From Plebeiibacterium sediminum (GTDB lineage: Bacteria > Bacteroidota > Bacteroidia > Bacteroidales > Marinilabiliaceae), in NCBI RefSeq assembly GCF_026013605.1, contig NZ_JAPDPJ010000001.1, positions 310,001 to 374,000 on the forward strand: DNA of 64,000 nt, in the 5' to 3' direction. The translations under genes and the position numbers were made by a program. The notes beneath the pieces were generated by a model. It was not told the origin of the DNA. It saw nothing but the letters and a program-made list of their open reading frames with translations, and made no database searches. Positions 15,267-24,176 of the stretch are shown one piece after another (positions within the stretch are counted from its first letter, which is position 1; every line of letters starts with the position of its first letter).

Positions 15267-16565
15267 TTATTTTACAAAGTGATAGTGAGAACCATAACGC
15301 TCAAATGCAGCCTTATCAAGAGTTTCCTGATGATCTGGGTGAGCAATAGAGATAATTAATTTAGCTCTCTCCTGTAATGTTTTGCCATATAAATTAACTG
15401 CTCCAAATTCAGTTACAAACCAGTGCATGTTTGAACGAGTTGTAACAACTCCTGATCCTGGTAATAAAATTGGAGAAATTTTTGATAATCCTTTAGCAGT
15501 TACAGAAGGCATTGCAATAATTGGCTTACCACCTTCTGAATAACCAGCTCCACGTATAAAGTCAATTTGACCACCTACACCAGAATAAAACTTAGTTCCA
15601 ATAGAATCAGCACAAACCTGACCTGTAATATCAATAGATAATGCAGAGTTAATAGCTGTTACTTTATGGTTTTTACGGATAACCTCTACACTATTGGTAT
15701 GTTTCACATCCATCATAGCTACCATTGGGTTATCATGAACGAATTCATATAATTTTTTAGATCCCATTAAGAAAGATGCTACCATCTTACCTTTATCAAT
15801 TTGCTTACGTTTTCCGTTTACAACTCCTTTTTCAACCAAAGGAAGAATTCCGTCAGCAAACATTTCAGTATGAACACCTAAATCTTTGTGGTTTCCTAAT
15901 TGAGCTAACACAGCATTTGGAATACCTCCAATACCCATTTGAAGACAAGCACCATCTTCAATTAACTCAGCAACATTTTTACCAATTTGAATATCTGTTT
16001 CAGTTAATTCTCCCATTTCGTGAGCATATAATGGGCTATCATCTTCAACAAAATAATCAATATCAGTCATTGGAATCATTGCATCACCCCATGCACGTGG
16101 TACGTTAGGGTTAACAGCAGCAATCACAACATCTGCACTTTCAATAGCAGCAAGTGTAGCATCAACTGAAGTACCTAAAGAAACAAAACCATGCTTATCT
16201 GGTGTTGAAACCATTACCATAGCCACATTTACTTTTAAGTAACCTTCACGAATTAACTTTTGAGTTTCACTTAAGAAAACAGGAATATAATCTGCATATC
16301 CAGCCTGAGTTTGCTTACGAAGGTTAGCACCTACGAAAAATTGCTCAGAAACAAAAGTTCCTTCAAACTCTGGATCTGCAAAATCAACTTTATTTTCAAT
16401 ATGAATATGTTGAACTTTTACATCGCTGAATTCTTTTCTGCGACCACGTTCAACCATTGCTTTAATTAGAATATGAGGAGTTACCGCAACACTACTTAAA
16501 TGTACTCTGTCTCCTGATTTAATAACCTTAACTGCTTCTTCTGCACTTACGCTTTTATACTGCAT
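15267..16565 (-). CDS. Acetyl-CoA hydrolase/transferase family CoA-transferase
   Basis: 432 residues of the Cat1/AbfT class I CoA-transferase family. The two Rossmann-like halves are complete: QMGIGGIPNAVLAQLG, the catalytic-glutamate block VHTEMFADG (Glu234, corresponding to the glutamate of 4-hydroxybutyrate CoA-transferase), SGVGGQIDFIRGAGYSEGGKPIIA, and VTEFGAVNLYGKTLQERA near the C-terminus. It probably moves CoA between acetyl-CoA and butyrate, propionate, succinate or 4-hydroxybutyrate in fermentation; length and motifs fit butyrate:acetate or 4-hydroxybutyrate transferases best. Codon use is G- and A-biased toward common codons, hinting at high expression. A -7 element lies 46 nt upstream. 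Confidence 0.9.
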   Translation of the reverse strand: MQYKSVSAEEAVKVIKSGDRVHLSSVAVTPHILIKAMVERGRRKEFSDVKVQHIHIENKVDFADPEFEGTFVSEQFFVGANLRKQTQAGYADYIPVFLSETQKLIREGYLKVNVAMVMVSTPDKHGFVSLGTSVDATLAAIESADVVIAAVNPNVPRAWGDAMIPMTDIDYFVEDDSPLYAHEMGELTETDIQIGKNVAELIEDGACLQMGIGGIPNAVLAQLGNHKDLGVHTEMFADGILPLVEKGVVNGKRKQIDKGKMVASFLMGSKKLYEFVHDNPMVAMMDVKHTNSVEVIRKNHKVTAINSALSIDITGQVCADSIGTKFYSGVGGQIDFIRGAGYSEGGKPIIAMPSVTAKGLSKISPILLPGSGVVTTRSNMHWFVTEFGAVNLYGKTLQERAKLIISIAHPDHQETLDKAAFERYGSHYHFVK

Positions 16566-16610
16566 GTTTTCTTATTTAGAGATATTTTTCTTTAATCTTA
16601 AAATGATGTG

Positions 16611-16618
16611 CAAAACTA
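16611..16618 (-). promoter_or_regulatory. Candidate -7 element for the CoA-transferase gene
   Basis: Minus strand TAGTTTTG fits TAnnTTTG, 46 nt before the start codon. No clear -33 element is seen. Confidence 0.4.
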
Positions 16619-16676
16619 TAATATTTTGCTCAAAATAAGTAGCAGAAAAATGTATTCTACAACATATTAGTAATAT

Positions 16677-16698
16677 TTATAAATATGAATATTTATAA
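16677..16698. repeat. Perfect 10-bp inverted repeat with 2-nt spacer
   Basis: TTATAAATAT-GA-ATATTTATAA lies about 59 bp upstream of the CoA-transferase -7 element. It could be an operator or simply a chance result in AT-rich DNA. Confidence 0.4.
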
Positions 16699-16909
16699 CT
16701 GATATACTGATAGTAACACATACATATTAAACTTGAGTATTTTTTAATTTATACGGTAACATTCTAAATATTACCTGACGCAATTTTAACAGATTTTGCA
16801 CATCAATTAATAATTCGCATTTTTAGCACATCCTTAAAAAAAATCTTGATAGTATGAGTAATTTATACTTGATGGACAATTCTAAAACACAAAACAAATA
16901 TTTAAACTC

Positions 16910-17740
16910 ATGAAAAATTTATTTTTAACGACTCTATTAGTCTTTATAACACTTGCCTTAAATGCTCAAAAAACAGGATATCTCACAAAAACCAATATCA
17001 AATATTATAACGATTCTGTAAATAAAACTGACGACTACATCAATGAAAGATGTGTATTAGATATCTATTACCCCACGAATGTGAAGAAGTTTTCAACAGT
17101 AGTTTGGTTTCACGGCGGGGGATTACGTGGTGGTTCGAAAGAAATTCCTGAAGCGCTCAAAAAAAACAATATTGCTGTTGTTGGAGTTAACTACAGATTA
17201 TACCCTAAAGTTGGAGCTCCAAAATATATTGAGGATGCAGCAGCAGCGGTTGCCTGGGTGTTTAATCATATTGAAGAATTTGGTGGAGACTCGTCTCTAA
17301 TTTTTATTTCAGGTCATTCGGCAGGTGGATATCTTACCAGTATGGTTGGATTAGATAAAAAGTATTTAGCTAAATATCAAATTGATGCCAATAATATTGC
17401 CGGCTTAATTCCTTTTAGCGGACATACAATTACGCACTTCACTGTCCGTGAAGAAAGAGGCATTGAAGGTACTCAACCAATAGTTGATGATTTGGCTCCA
17501 TTATTTCATGTAAGAGCGGACGCTCCTCCTATGTTATTAATTACAGGAGATAGAGAATTAGAAATGCTGGGAAGATATGAAGAAAATGCATACATGATGA
17601 GAATGATGAAAATTGTTGGACATAAAGACACTAGACTTTACGAACTTGATGGATATGGCCACGGAATGACAGAACCTGCTTTTCCTTTATTACTAAAAGA
17701 AGTAAAGCGTATCACCGATCTAAAAACATCAAACAAATAA
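16910..17740 (+). CDS. Secreted alpha/beta-hydrolase (HSL/carboxylesterase type)
   Basis: 276 residues with a signal peptide (1-19, ending LNAQ). Catalytic features of the hormone-sensitive-lipase-like esterases are present: oxyanion-hole HGGG at 68-71, nucleophile Ser137 in GHSAGG, Asp214 in ITGDRE and His251 in GYGHGM. The first strands (VLDIYYP) and the lid-like insertion at 170-200 fit the family. It is probably a periplasmic or secreted esterase; the substrate is unknown. It stands alone, after a 344-nt gap and before a strong terminator, so it is likely monocistronic. Confidence 0.86.
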   Translation: MKNLFLTTLLVFITLALNAQKTGYLTKTNIKYYNDSVNKTDDYINERCVLDIYYPTNVKKFSTVVWFHGGGLRGGSKEIPEALKKNNIAVVGVNYRLYPKVGAPKYIEDAAAAVAWVFNHIEEFGGDSSLIFISGHSAGGYLTSMVGLDKKYLAKYQIDANNIAGLIPFSGHTITHFTVREERGIEGTQPIVDDLAPLFHVRADAPPMLLITGDRELEMLGRYEENAYMMRMMKIVGHKDTRLYELDGYGHGMTEPAFPLLLKEVKRITDLKTSNK

Positions 17741-17748
17741 CTATTCTA

Positions 17749-17791
17749 TTTTTAAATCAGTTCTGAATATTTTGCAGAACTGATTTAAAAA
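17749..17791 (+). terminator. Strong terminator after the esterase gene
   Basis: Perfect 17-bp arms (17749-17765 and 17775-17791) around a 9-nt loop, with U- and A-rich flanks built into the arms. It starts 8 nt after the stop and would work on either strand. Confidence 0.75.
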
Positions 17792-17895
17792 TATTTACAA
17801 CAAACATAGTTTTGTGGTTAATAACATAATTATCAGAAAACAAGACTAATTTATAACCTTAATTTTTCTAACTTCGCACCATATTCAATAGTATA

Positions 17896-18630
17896 ATGGC
17901 AGAAAAAGAGTCTGTAAGGATTAATAAGTATTTAAGTGAAGTTGGGTATTGCTCCAGAAGAGAGGCAGACAAACTTATATTGGCAGGTAAAGTAACCATT
18001 AATGGCAAAACTCCAGAGATGGGTACTAAAGTCACACCAGGTGATGTTGTTAAAGTAAAGGGTAAGTTGATTTCTGAGCCCAAAGAAAAACCTGTATATA
18101 TAGCATTTAATAAACCTGTTGGCATTGTTTGTACCACTGACACACGCGTAGAAAAAGATAACATCATCGATTACATTAATCATCCTAAACGTATCTTTCC
18201 TATTGGTCGACTGGATAAACCCAGCGAGGGACTAATATTTCTTACCAATGATGGAGATATTGTAAACAAAATACTTCGTGCCCGAAACAACCATGAAAAA
18301 GAATATATTGTTAGGGTTAACAAACCAATCACAAACGAATTTATTACAAAAATGGGTAATGGAGTTCCTATCCTGGATACCATAACCAGAAAATGTAAAG
18401 TTGTAAAAACCGGAAAGTATGAATTTAATATTATACTTACTCAGGGCTTAAACCGCCAAATAAGAAGAATGAGCGAATATTTAGGTTATGAAGTTAAACA
18501 ACTAAAGCGCGTTCGAATCATGAATGTAAAACTTGATGTTCCTGTTGGCAAATGGCGAAATTTAACTAACAACGAATTAAAGGAAATAAATAGATTGGTT
18601 TCTGATTCTGCTAAAACTCATTTTGAATAA
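17896..18630 (+). CDS. rluF: 23S rRNA pseudouridine synthase, RluF type
   Basis: 244 residues. An N-terminal S4 RNA-binding domain ([21 protein letters not shown], residues 8-28) is followed by an RsuA/RluB/E/F catalytic domain with Asp107 in [10 protein letters not shown]. The blocks [22 protein letters not shown] and [28 protein letters not shown] closely resemble E. coli RluF, which modifies U2604 in 23S rRNA (and a tRNA-Tyr position). That assignment rests on remembered family motifs. A TAACTTCG -7-like element (17869-17876) precedes it by 19 nt. Confidence 0.88.
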   Translation: MAEKESVRINKYLSEVGYCSRREADKLILAGKVTINGKTPEMGTKVTPGDVVKVKGKLISEPKEKPVYIAFNKPVGIVCTTDTRVEKDNIIDYINHPKRIFPIGRLDKPSEGLIFLTNDGDIVNKILRARNNHEKEYIVRVNKPITNEFITKMGNGVPILDTITRKCKVVKTGKYEFNIILTQGLNRQIRRMSEYLGYEVKQLKRVRIMNVKLDVPVGKWRNLTNNELKEINRLVSDSAKTHFE

Positions 18631-18740
18631 AAGAACAACCACAACCTTTATAAACATCTAAACCCAAGTATAATACAAGGGGTGTTGATAACATATTCTC
18701 TGTAATTTAATCAATACTATTAATATCTTAATTTTACTTG

Positions 18741-18748
18741 TATCTTTG
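18741..18748 (+). promoter_or_regulatory. Candidate -7 element in the rluF-mutL gap
   Basis: TATCTTTG fits TAnnTTTG. It would give the small membrane protein gene at 18881 a 5' leader of about 125 nt. I see no recognisable riboswitch in that leader. Confidence 0.4.
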
Positions 18749-18880
18749 TACTTGGTTACTGAAATAACACCTAATTATTTTTACATATAAAACTATTATA
18801 TCAGGTTTAATTACAGATAATTACAACCATCAAAAAACTTAATAATAGTTTTTATGACGATTAAACGTAAATAAAAAGAA

Positions 18881-19201
18881 ATGAAATTTACTTTTATTAA
18901 AACAACCAGGCACAGAACATTTCATCATACGCCAATTTATTATGATGAAGCAAAGGAAGAGCGTGAGGAGCGTGCCCGTAGAATTAAAGATGAATTAGGA
19001 ATAGAGCAGGAAGAAGATACTCGTTCAACCGAAGATAGAATCAGAGGTAAAATGAAAAGAAAAATTGCTACTCATTTTGACGTTGCCAGAAAAGAAAAAC
19101 GCAAATCAAACTTAAGACTTGTAGTGATACTTATTGGATTAATGATTGCATTTTATTATCTCTTTTCTTCAAGCAAAGAGTGGATTATGCACTTCATGTA
19201 A
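18881..19201 (+). CDS. Small mutL-linked membrane protein, function unknown
   Basis: 106 residues. A basic, aromatic N-terminus (KTTRHRTFHHTPIYYDEAKEE) is followed by a strongly charged helical stretch and a single C-terminal transmembrane segment (about 80-97), leaving the bulk in the cytoplasm. From memory, Bacteroidota genomes often carry a short protein of this design, with an N-terminal HxxFxYxPxYYD-like motif and a C-terminal membrane helix, directly before mutL; some are mislabelled as riboflavin synthase subunits. The length, AT content and coding pattern look genuine. The 89-nt gap to mutL and same direction suggest co-transcription. No function can be assigned. Confidence 0.75.
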   Translation: MKFTFIKTTRHRTFHHTPIYYDEAKEEREERARRIKDELGIEQEEDTRSTEDRIRGKMKRKIATHFDVARKEKRKSNLRLVVILIGLMIAFYYLFSSSKEWIMHFM

Positions 19202-19290
19202 TTCTAATTAGAACATTTATAATCTATTATCAAAAATTCTTATAAAAACATCTGGACACAGGTGTTTTCTTATTTATATCAAATTAGTTT

Positions 19291-21213
19291 ATGTCTGATA
19301 TTATACAATTATTACCTGATTCCGTAGCCAACCAAATAGCTGCAGGAGAAGTTATTCAACGACCAGCGTCCATGATTAAGGAATTAGTAGAAAACGCGAT
19401 TGATGCAGGTAGTACCGATATAAAAGTAATTGTAAAAGATGCAGGAAGAACATTAGTTCAAGTCATTGACAATGGTTGTGGCATGTCGGCAACAGATGCT
19501 AGAATGGCATTTGAAAGACACGCAACTTCTAAAATTAGTAATGTTAACGACCTGTTTGCCATTCGTACAATGGGGTTTAGAGGTGAAGCTCTTGCCTCTA
19601 TCGCTGCAGTAGCGCAAGTTGAGTTACGAACTAAAAAAACAGGTGATGAATTAGGAACTCAAATTGAAATTGCTGGTTCGAAAGTTGAAAAACAGGAAGT
19701 AATTTCTTGTGCTTCGGGAAGTAATTTTATGATTAAAAATCTGTTTTATAATGTACCTGCCCGACGTAAATTCTTAAAAAAAGACTCTACGGAACTTCGA
19801 CACATTATCAATGAGTTTCAACGAATAGCATTAGCCAATCCGGACATTAGTTTTAGTTTGGATCACAATAATATGCCATTATTTCAGCTACCGGTATCCA
19901 GTTTACGCCAACGTATTGTAAATATGCTTGGCAAAAACATGAATCAACAATTGGTTCCGGTTGAAACAGAAACCACATTGGTTAAAATAACAGGTTTTAT
20001 TGGTAAACCTGAGTCCGCACGTAAATCATCAGGCGACCAGTTCTTTTTTGTGAATCAAAGGTATATGCGTCATCCTTACTTGCATAAAGCCATTACTGAG
20101 GCATATTCAAATCTGATTTTACCCAATACAGTTCCTGCTTACTTTTTGTTTTTTGAAGTGGATCCAAAAATTATTGATATCAATATTCATCCAACAAAAA
20201 CAGAAATTAAGTTTGAAGATGAAAGAACCATTTGGCATCTAACCAATGCATGTATCAGAGAAAGTCTTGGAAAGCATAATATGATTCCTACAATTGATTT
20301 TGATACAGCTGATATGGTAAACATTCCTGTTAGCAACAATAACAAAGAGAACGAAGCACCTGCAATTGAAGTTAATCCATTTTTCAATCCTTTTGAAACA
20401 CAAACTCCTGATATATCAAGCTTTAGTGGTTCTGGAAATAGTTACGAATATGGAAACTCTGGTGGTTCCTATACACCTTCATCAACACCTAAAGACTGGG
20501 ATCAATTATACAACGATTTTGAATCAGAAAAAGGCAGCATGCCATTTGAAACAGAATCTGAATATGATGATATCTACAATGATGTAGAACCTGAACAGGC
20601 TCCTGTTCAACAAACATTTATGTCTAAAGGAATGAGTGAGGAAACAAATCATAGCGCTTCGTGTTTTCAATTTAAAAACAGATATATTTTAACATCTGGA
20701 AAATCCGGCTTAATGATGGTAGACCAAAAAAGAGCACACGAAAGAATTCTTTTTGAACGACTGATGCAATCTATTTCTACCCTACAAAGTATGACTCAGC
20801 AAAATTTATTTCCTGAACAACTGGAATTTAATGCTGAAGACACTATTATTGTTCAAGAACTTTTAAACGATTTTCAAATATTTGGTTTAGACCTTTACCA
20901 AGCTGCAGAAAACATTTTTGAAGTACGCGGGATGCCTGTAAATATGGAAAAAATGGATCCTAAACAACTTATTGATGAAGTAATTGAGGCTTACAAAGCA
21001 GGTGAAGTGGATCTTGAAACCGACTTAAAAGAAAGAATTGCTCGTACCATGGCTCGTCAATCATCAATACGTCATGGACAGTATTTATCTACAGAAGAGA
21101 TGGATGAATTAATTGGTCAGCTCTTTACTTGTCAGGTTCCAAATTATTCCCCGGATGGTAAACCAATTATATCTATTTTATCAAACGATGAAATTGAGAG
21201 CCGATTTAAGTGA
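19291..21213 (+). CDS. mutL: DNA mismatch repair protein MutL
   Basis: 640 residues. The GHKL ATPase domain (1-330) is complete: ELVENAIDAG, DNGCGM, TMGFRGEALASIAAV, and the NPARRKFLKK-type motif (VPARRKFLKK). Residues 345-465 form an acidic, low-complexity linker. The C-terminal dimerisation domain carries DQKRAHERILFE from Asp478, which keeps the D, E and E positions of the DQHA(X)2E(X)4E endonuclease motif but has Lys-Arg in place of His-Ala. Near the C-terminus, SPDGKP stands where CPHGRP is found in endonuclease-type MutL. MutL couples MutS mismatch recognition to strand incision. It is followed by two rhomboid genes in the same direction. Confidence 0.95.
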   Translation: MSDIIQLLPDSVANQIAAGEVIQRPASMIKELVENAIDAGSTDIKVIVKDAGRTLVQVIDNGCGMSATDARMAFERHATSKISNVNDLFAIRTMGFRGEALASIAAVAQVELRTKKTGDELGTQIEIAGSKVEKQEVISCASGSNFMIKNLFYNVPARRKFLKKDSTELRHIINEFQRIALANPDISFSLDHNNMPLFQLPVSSLRQRIVNMLGKNMNQQLVPVETETTLVKITGFIGKPESARKSSGDQFFFVNQRYMRHPYLHKAITEAYSNLILPNTVPAYFLFFEVDPKIIDINIHPTKTEIKFEDERTIWHLTNACIRESLGKHNMIPTIDFDTADMVNIPVSNNNKENEAPAIEVNPFFNPFETQTPDISSFSGSGNSYEYGNSGGSYTPSSTPKDWDQLYNDFESEKGSMPFETESEYDDIYNDVEPEQAPVQQTFMSKGMSEETNHSASCFQFKNRYILTSGKSGLMMVDQKRAHERILFERLMQSISTLQSMTQQNLFPEQLEFNAEDTIIVQELLNDFQIFGLDLYQAAENIFEVRGMPVNMEKMDPKQLIDEVIEAYKAGEVDLETDLKERIARTMARQSSIRHGQYLSTEEMDELIGQLFTCQVPNYSPDGKPIISILSNDEIESRFK

Positions 21214-21288
21214 CAGATTGTCTGGATTATGTTTGGTCTGAATCTTGTTATCTTAGGCTCTATTAAACAAAAGCAAAAGAATTGAAAT

Positions 21289-22050
21289 ATGTATCAACAA
21301 CGACAATCCTTTTTTAGCAACATACCTCCCATTGTAAAAAACTTATTGATCATCAATGGTCTGATGTTTTTTGCAACTTATCTATTGACTAAAGGAATAA
21401 GCATTCCAGGCATTGGATATACCAGAATTCATCTTGATGAATTACTAGGTTTATACACTCCGGGAAGTCATCAATTTTACTTTTTTCAATACATCACATA
21501 CATGTTTATGCATGGTAGCCTTGAGCATATCTTTTTAAATATGTTTGCGCTATTTATGTTTGGTCGAATACTTGAAAAAATTTGGGGCCCTCAAAAGTTC
21601 TTATTCTATTATTTTGCAACTGGAATAGGTGCAGGTTTACTTTATGTTTTAGTTGCATTTATACGATCTAAAATGATAGCAACAGGCTTGCCTCCTGAGG
21701 CTGTTCAAAGAATCTACAATGAAGGTTTTTCCATTTTATCTGAAAATAAAAACTATGTAGATGCTACTGCGGCAACTTTAAACAGAATAGTGAATGTTCC
21801 AATGGTTGGAGCATCCGGAGCTATTTTTGGTTTGCTATTGGCTTTTGGTATGCTATTCCCTGAAGAACGTATCTATCTTTATATGGTGCTTCCTGTTAAG
21901 GCAAAATGGTTTGTTTTAGGTTATGGAGCAATTGAATTATTCTCAACAATTGCTAATAATCCTGGAGATAACGTTGCCCATTTAGCTCATTTAGGGGGTA
22001 TGTTAGTGGGTTTTATTCTTATTCGTTTTTGGCAGAAAAAACATTTTTAA
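21289..22050 (+). CDS. Rhomboid family intramembrane serine protease 1
   Basis: 253 residues with about six transmembrane helices. Features of an active rhomboid: the HGSLEHIFLNMFALFMFGR block (His/Asn oxyanion region and helix 2), nucleophile Ser176 in GASGAIFG, and the catalytic His in NVAHLAHLGGMLVGF. A hydrophilic insertion of about 45 residues (TGLPPEAVQRIYNEG...) separates the third and fourth helices. Rhomboids cleave single-pass membrane proteins within the membrane; the substrate is not known. It is 75 nt after mutL and 34 nt before a second rhomboid. Confidence 0.9.
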   Translation: MYQQRQSFFSNIPPIVKNLLIINGLMFFATYLLTKGISIPGIGYTRIHLDELLGLYTPGSHQFYFFQYITYMFMHGSLEHIFLNMFALFMFGRILEKIWGPQKFLFYYFATGIGAGLLYVLVAFIRSKMIATGLPPEAVQRIYNEGFSILSENKNYVDATAATLNRIVNVPMVGASGAIFGLLLAFGMLFPEERIYLYMVLPVKAKWFVLGYGAIELFSTIANNPGDNVAHLAHLGGMLVGFILIRFWQKKHF

Positions 22051-22084
22051 ATAAATTTAGTTTTAAGTTTCAAACAGAACTATT

Positions 22085-22975
22085 ATGCCTATAGCTGACG
22101 AATTAAAACAATCATTTAAAATGGGTGGAGTTGTTACCCGCCTAATTTACATTAATATTGGTGTATTCCTGGTAGTTCGAATATTATACGCAGTTTACAC
22201 GCTAACATTTAATGATCCATATTTTCCTTTAACCCATTGGTTGTCGGTTCCGGCTAGTCCTGAAAATTTGATTTTTCAGCCCTGGAGTTTAATAACCTAC
22301 ATGTTCCTGCACTTTGAGTTTATGCATATCCTTTTTAATATGCTTACGCTGTTTTGGTTTGGAAGGATTTTTCTTCAGTATTTTAATCCCCGTCAATTAC
22401 TTGGAGTTTACTTTATGGGGGGAATTTCAGGTGCATTATTATATATTTTATCCTATAATTTGTTTCCTGCACTTCAAAATTTTGCACCAAGTGCTATCAT
22501 GATGGGCGCTTCGGCTTCGGTAATGGCTATTATTTTTGCATCTGCTAAATATTCACCTAATTTTAAAGTTCATTTATTATTAATAGGTCCTGTAAAACTA
22601 ATACATCTTGCTATTGCATTACTAATTATGGATGTTATAGGTGTTGGTGCAATGAATAACACCGGAGGTCACCTGGCTCATATTGGTGGTGCTTTGTTTG
22701 GTTTATTCTTTGCTTCGAGAGTTATAAAAGGAAAAGATATTACCATGAAATTTAATCGATTTATGGACAATTTTGTAAGTATCTTTTCCCGAAAACCTAA
22801 AATGAAGGTTACACATACTACTAATAAAAGACCAATGAGTGATATGGAATATAACGCTCAAAAAAGGAAGAAGCAAAGTAATATTGACCATATATTAGAG
22901 AAAATAAAAGCAAGTGGTTACGATAGCTTAACCAAGCAAGAAAAAGAAGACCTTTTTAATGCAAGTAATAATTAA
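22085..22975 (+). CDS. Rhomboid family intramembrane serine protease 2 with C-terminal cytoplasmic tail
   Basis: 296 residues. Six transmembrane helices in residues 17-215 include HFEFMHILFNMLTLFWFGR, Ser143 in GASASVM and the catalytic His in GGHLAHIGGALFGL. A tail of about 75 residues follows: basic, with a short helical motif at the end (DHILEKIKASGYDSLTKQEK) that resembles the small C-terminal domain found on many Bacteroidota rhomboids. The catalytic dyad is intact, so both tandem copies should be active. It overlaps neither neighbour; the EEP gene begins 12 nt later. Confidence 0.88.
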   Translation: MPIADELKQSFKMGGVVTRLIYINIGVFLVVRILYAVYTLTFNDPYFPLTHWLSVPASPENLIFQPWSLITYMFLHFEFMHILFNMLTLFWFGRIFLQYFNPRQLLGVYFMGGISGALLYILSYNLFPALQNFAPSAIMMGASASVMAIIFASAKYSPNFKVHLLLIGPVKLIHLAIALLIMDVIGVGAMNNTGGHLAHIGGALFGLFFASRVIKGKDITMKFNRFMDNFVSIFSRKPKMKVTHTTNKRPMSDMEYNAQKRKKQSNIDHILEKIKASGYDSLTKQEKEDLFNASNN

Positions 22976-22987
22976 AAAAATTAAGTT

Positions 22988-24088
22988 TTGAACAGAATCA
23001 GCAGGTCTATCATACTTTTTTTTAATCTTTCTTTAGCATTCCTTCTAATGCTGGCATCATTAGGTGCCTACATTAGTCCTGTTCATATTAATTTTTTATC
23101 GTTTCTGGGTTTTATTTTCCCATTTTTATGGATTTCGAATGTAGCCTTTGCTGTTTTTTGGATGTTTAAAAAGAGGAAACGCCTGATTATTTCACTTTCG
23201 CTGGTCATATTAACATGGTCGCAATGGAATGCTGTATTTCAATTCAGCAATAAAGAACTTCCCTCCACAATTGATAAGGAACAAACCATTACCATAATGT
23301 CTTACAACGTAAGAATGTTTGACAAATATGTATGGACAAAAGATAAAGAAACACCGCAAAAAATCTATCAGTTTATTAAAGATCAAAACCCTGACATACT
23401 TTGCATTCAGGAGTTTTATGTTAACAATAAGAAGAATCAGTATTCGGAAAACAACATATTATCAAAATTTAAGCAGTACAAATACAAACATCTTGAATAT
23501 AATATCAAAACAAAATCCGGAAGAAAATACGGGCTGGCAACATTTTCAAAATTCCCTATAACAAATTCTAAACCTCTTCCCTTTGAAAACACAACGAATT
23601 TTAGTACTCAAACAGATATCGACATCAATGGTAAACATGTTCGTATCTTCAACAACCATTTAGAGTCAATCCGCTTACAAAAAGAAAATTACAATTTTAT
23701 TGATAGTCTGGAATTTAAAAATGACCAGGAGCGAAGAAAAGGTATATACGATATCTTTAGCAAATTAAAACATGCTTTTTCAAACCGCTCTTATCAAGCT
23801 CAAACCATTGGCAGACATATTAAAAATTCACCTTTCCCGGCAATAGTTTGTGGAGATTTTAATGATACCCCAATTTCATATGTATACAGAACTGTGAAAG
23901 GAGATTTAAAAGATTCATTTATTGAATCAGGAAGTGGTTTTGGTGGCACATATAATGGTAATTTACCATCCTTCAGAATCGATTTTATTTTTCACGATAA
24001 ATCATTTGAGTCCTTCAACCACCAAAGAATTAAAGTTAACTACAGCGACCATTACCCGATCAAAACCACGCTAAAATTACCTTTATAA
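22988..24088 (+). CDS. Membrane-anchored endonuclease/exonuclease/phosphatase (EEP) family protein
   Basis: 366 residues from a TTG start at 22988. This start keeps the first membrane helix whole; the next in-frame ATG (23048) would cut through it. Three transmembrane segments (about 8-33, 36-58, 65-85) are followed by an EEP domain at 95-366, with MSYNVRMFD, CIQEFY, FNNHLES, VCGDFNDTP and SDHYPI. The metal and catalytic residues (Asn, Glu, His, Asp-x-Asn, Asp-His) are all present. The catalytic domain probably faces the periplasm or cytoplasm next to the membrane and may hydrolyse a phosphodiester in lipid, sugar or nucleic acid; the substrate is unknown. It lies 12 nt after the rhomboid gene, in one transcript with mutL and the rhomboids. 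Confidence 0.85.
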   Translation: MNRISRSIILFFNLSLAFLLMLASLGAYISPVHINFLSFLGFIFPFLWISNVAFAVFWMFKKRKRLIISLSLVILTWSQWNAVFQFSNKELPSTIDKEQTITIMSYNVRMFDKYVWTKDKETPQKIYQFIKDQNPDILCIQEFYVNNKKNQYSENNILSKFKQYKYKHLEYNIKTKSGRKYGLATFSKFPITNSKPLPFENTTNFSTQTDIDINGKHVRIFNNHLESIRLQKENYNFIDSLEFKNDQERRKGIYDIFSKLKHAFSNRSYQAQTIGRHIKNSPFPAIVCGDFNDTPISYVYRTVKGDLKDSFIESGSGFGGTYNGNLPSFRIDFIFHDKSFESFNHQRIKVNYSDHYPIKTTLKLPL

Positions 24089-24138
24089 AATAATACAATA
24101 GCTTATCATTATTATTTCAATAGAGTGCTATATTTTTC

Positions 24139-24146
24139 TATTTTTG
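24139..24146 (+). promoter_or_regulatory. Candidate -7 element for thyA
   Basis: TATTTTTG matches TAnnTTTG and sits in CTATTTTTGTGA, 30 nt before the thyA ATG. TTTC at 24115-24118, spaced 20 nt upstream, may be a weak -33 element. Confidence 0.48.
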
Positions 24147-24176
24147 TGAATCATTTAATTATTTGAATAAAAACCT

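Larger units (their letters stand above)
16566..16909. other. 344-nt divergent intergenic region
   Basis: Separates the CoA-transferase gene (leftward) from the esterase gene (rightward). It is very AT-rich and holds no credible small ORF or RNA that I can recognise. It contains a minus-strand -7 element (16611-16618) and a 22-nt palindrome (16677-16698), and a weak TATACTTG (16864-16871) ahead of the esterase gene. Confidence 0.6.

Noticed and set aside
18631-18880. Structured RNA or riboswitch ahead of the small membrane protein gene
   Set aside because: Only weak, short pairings are visible and no known riboswitch core is recognised.
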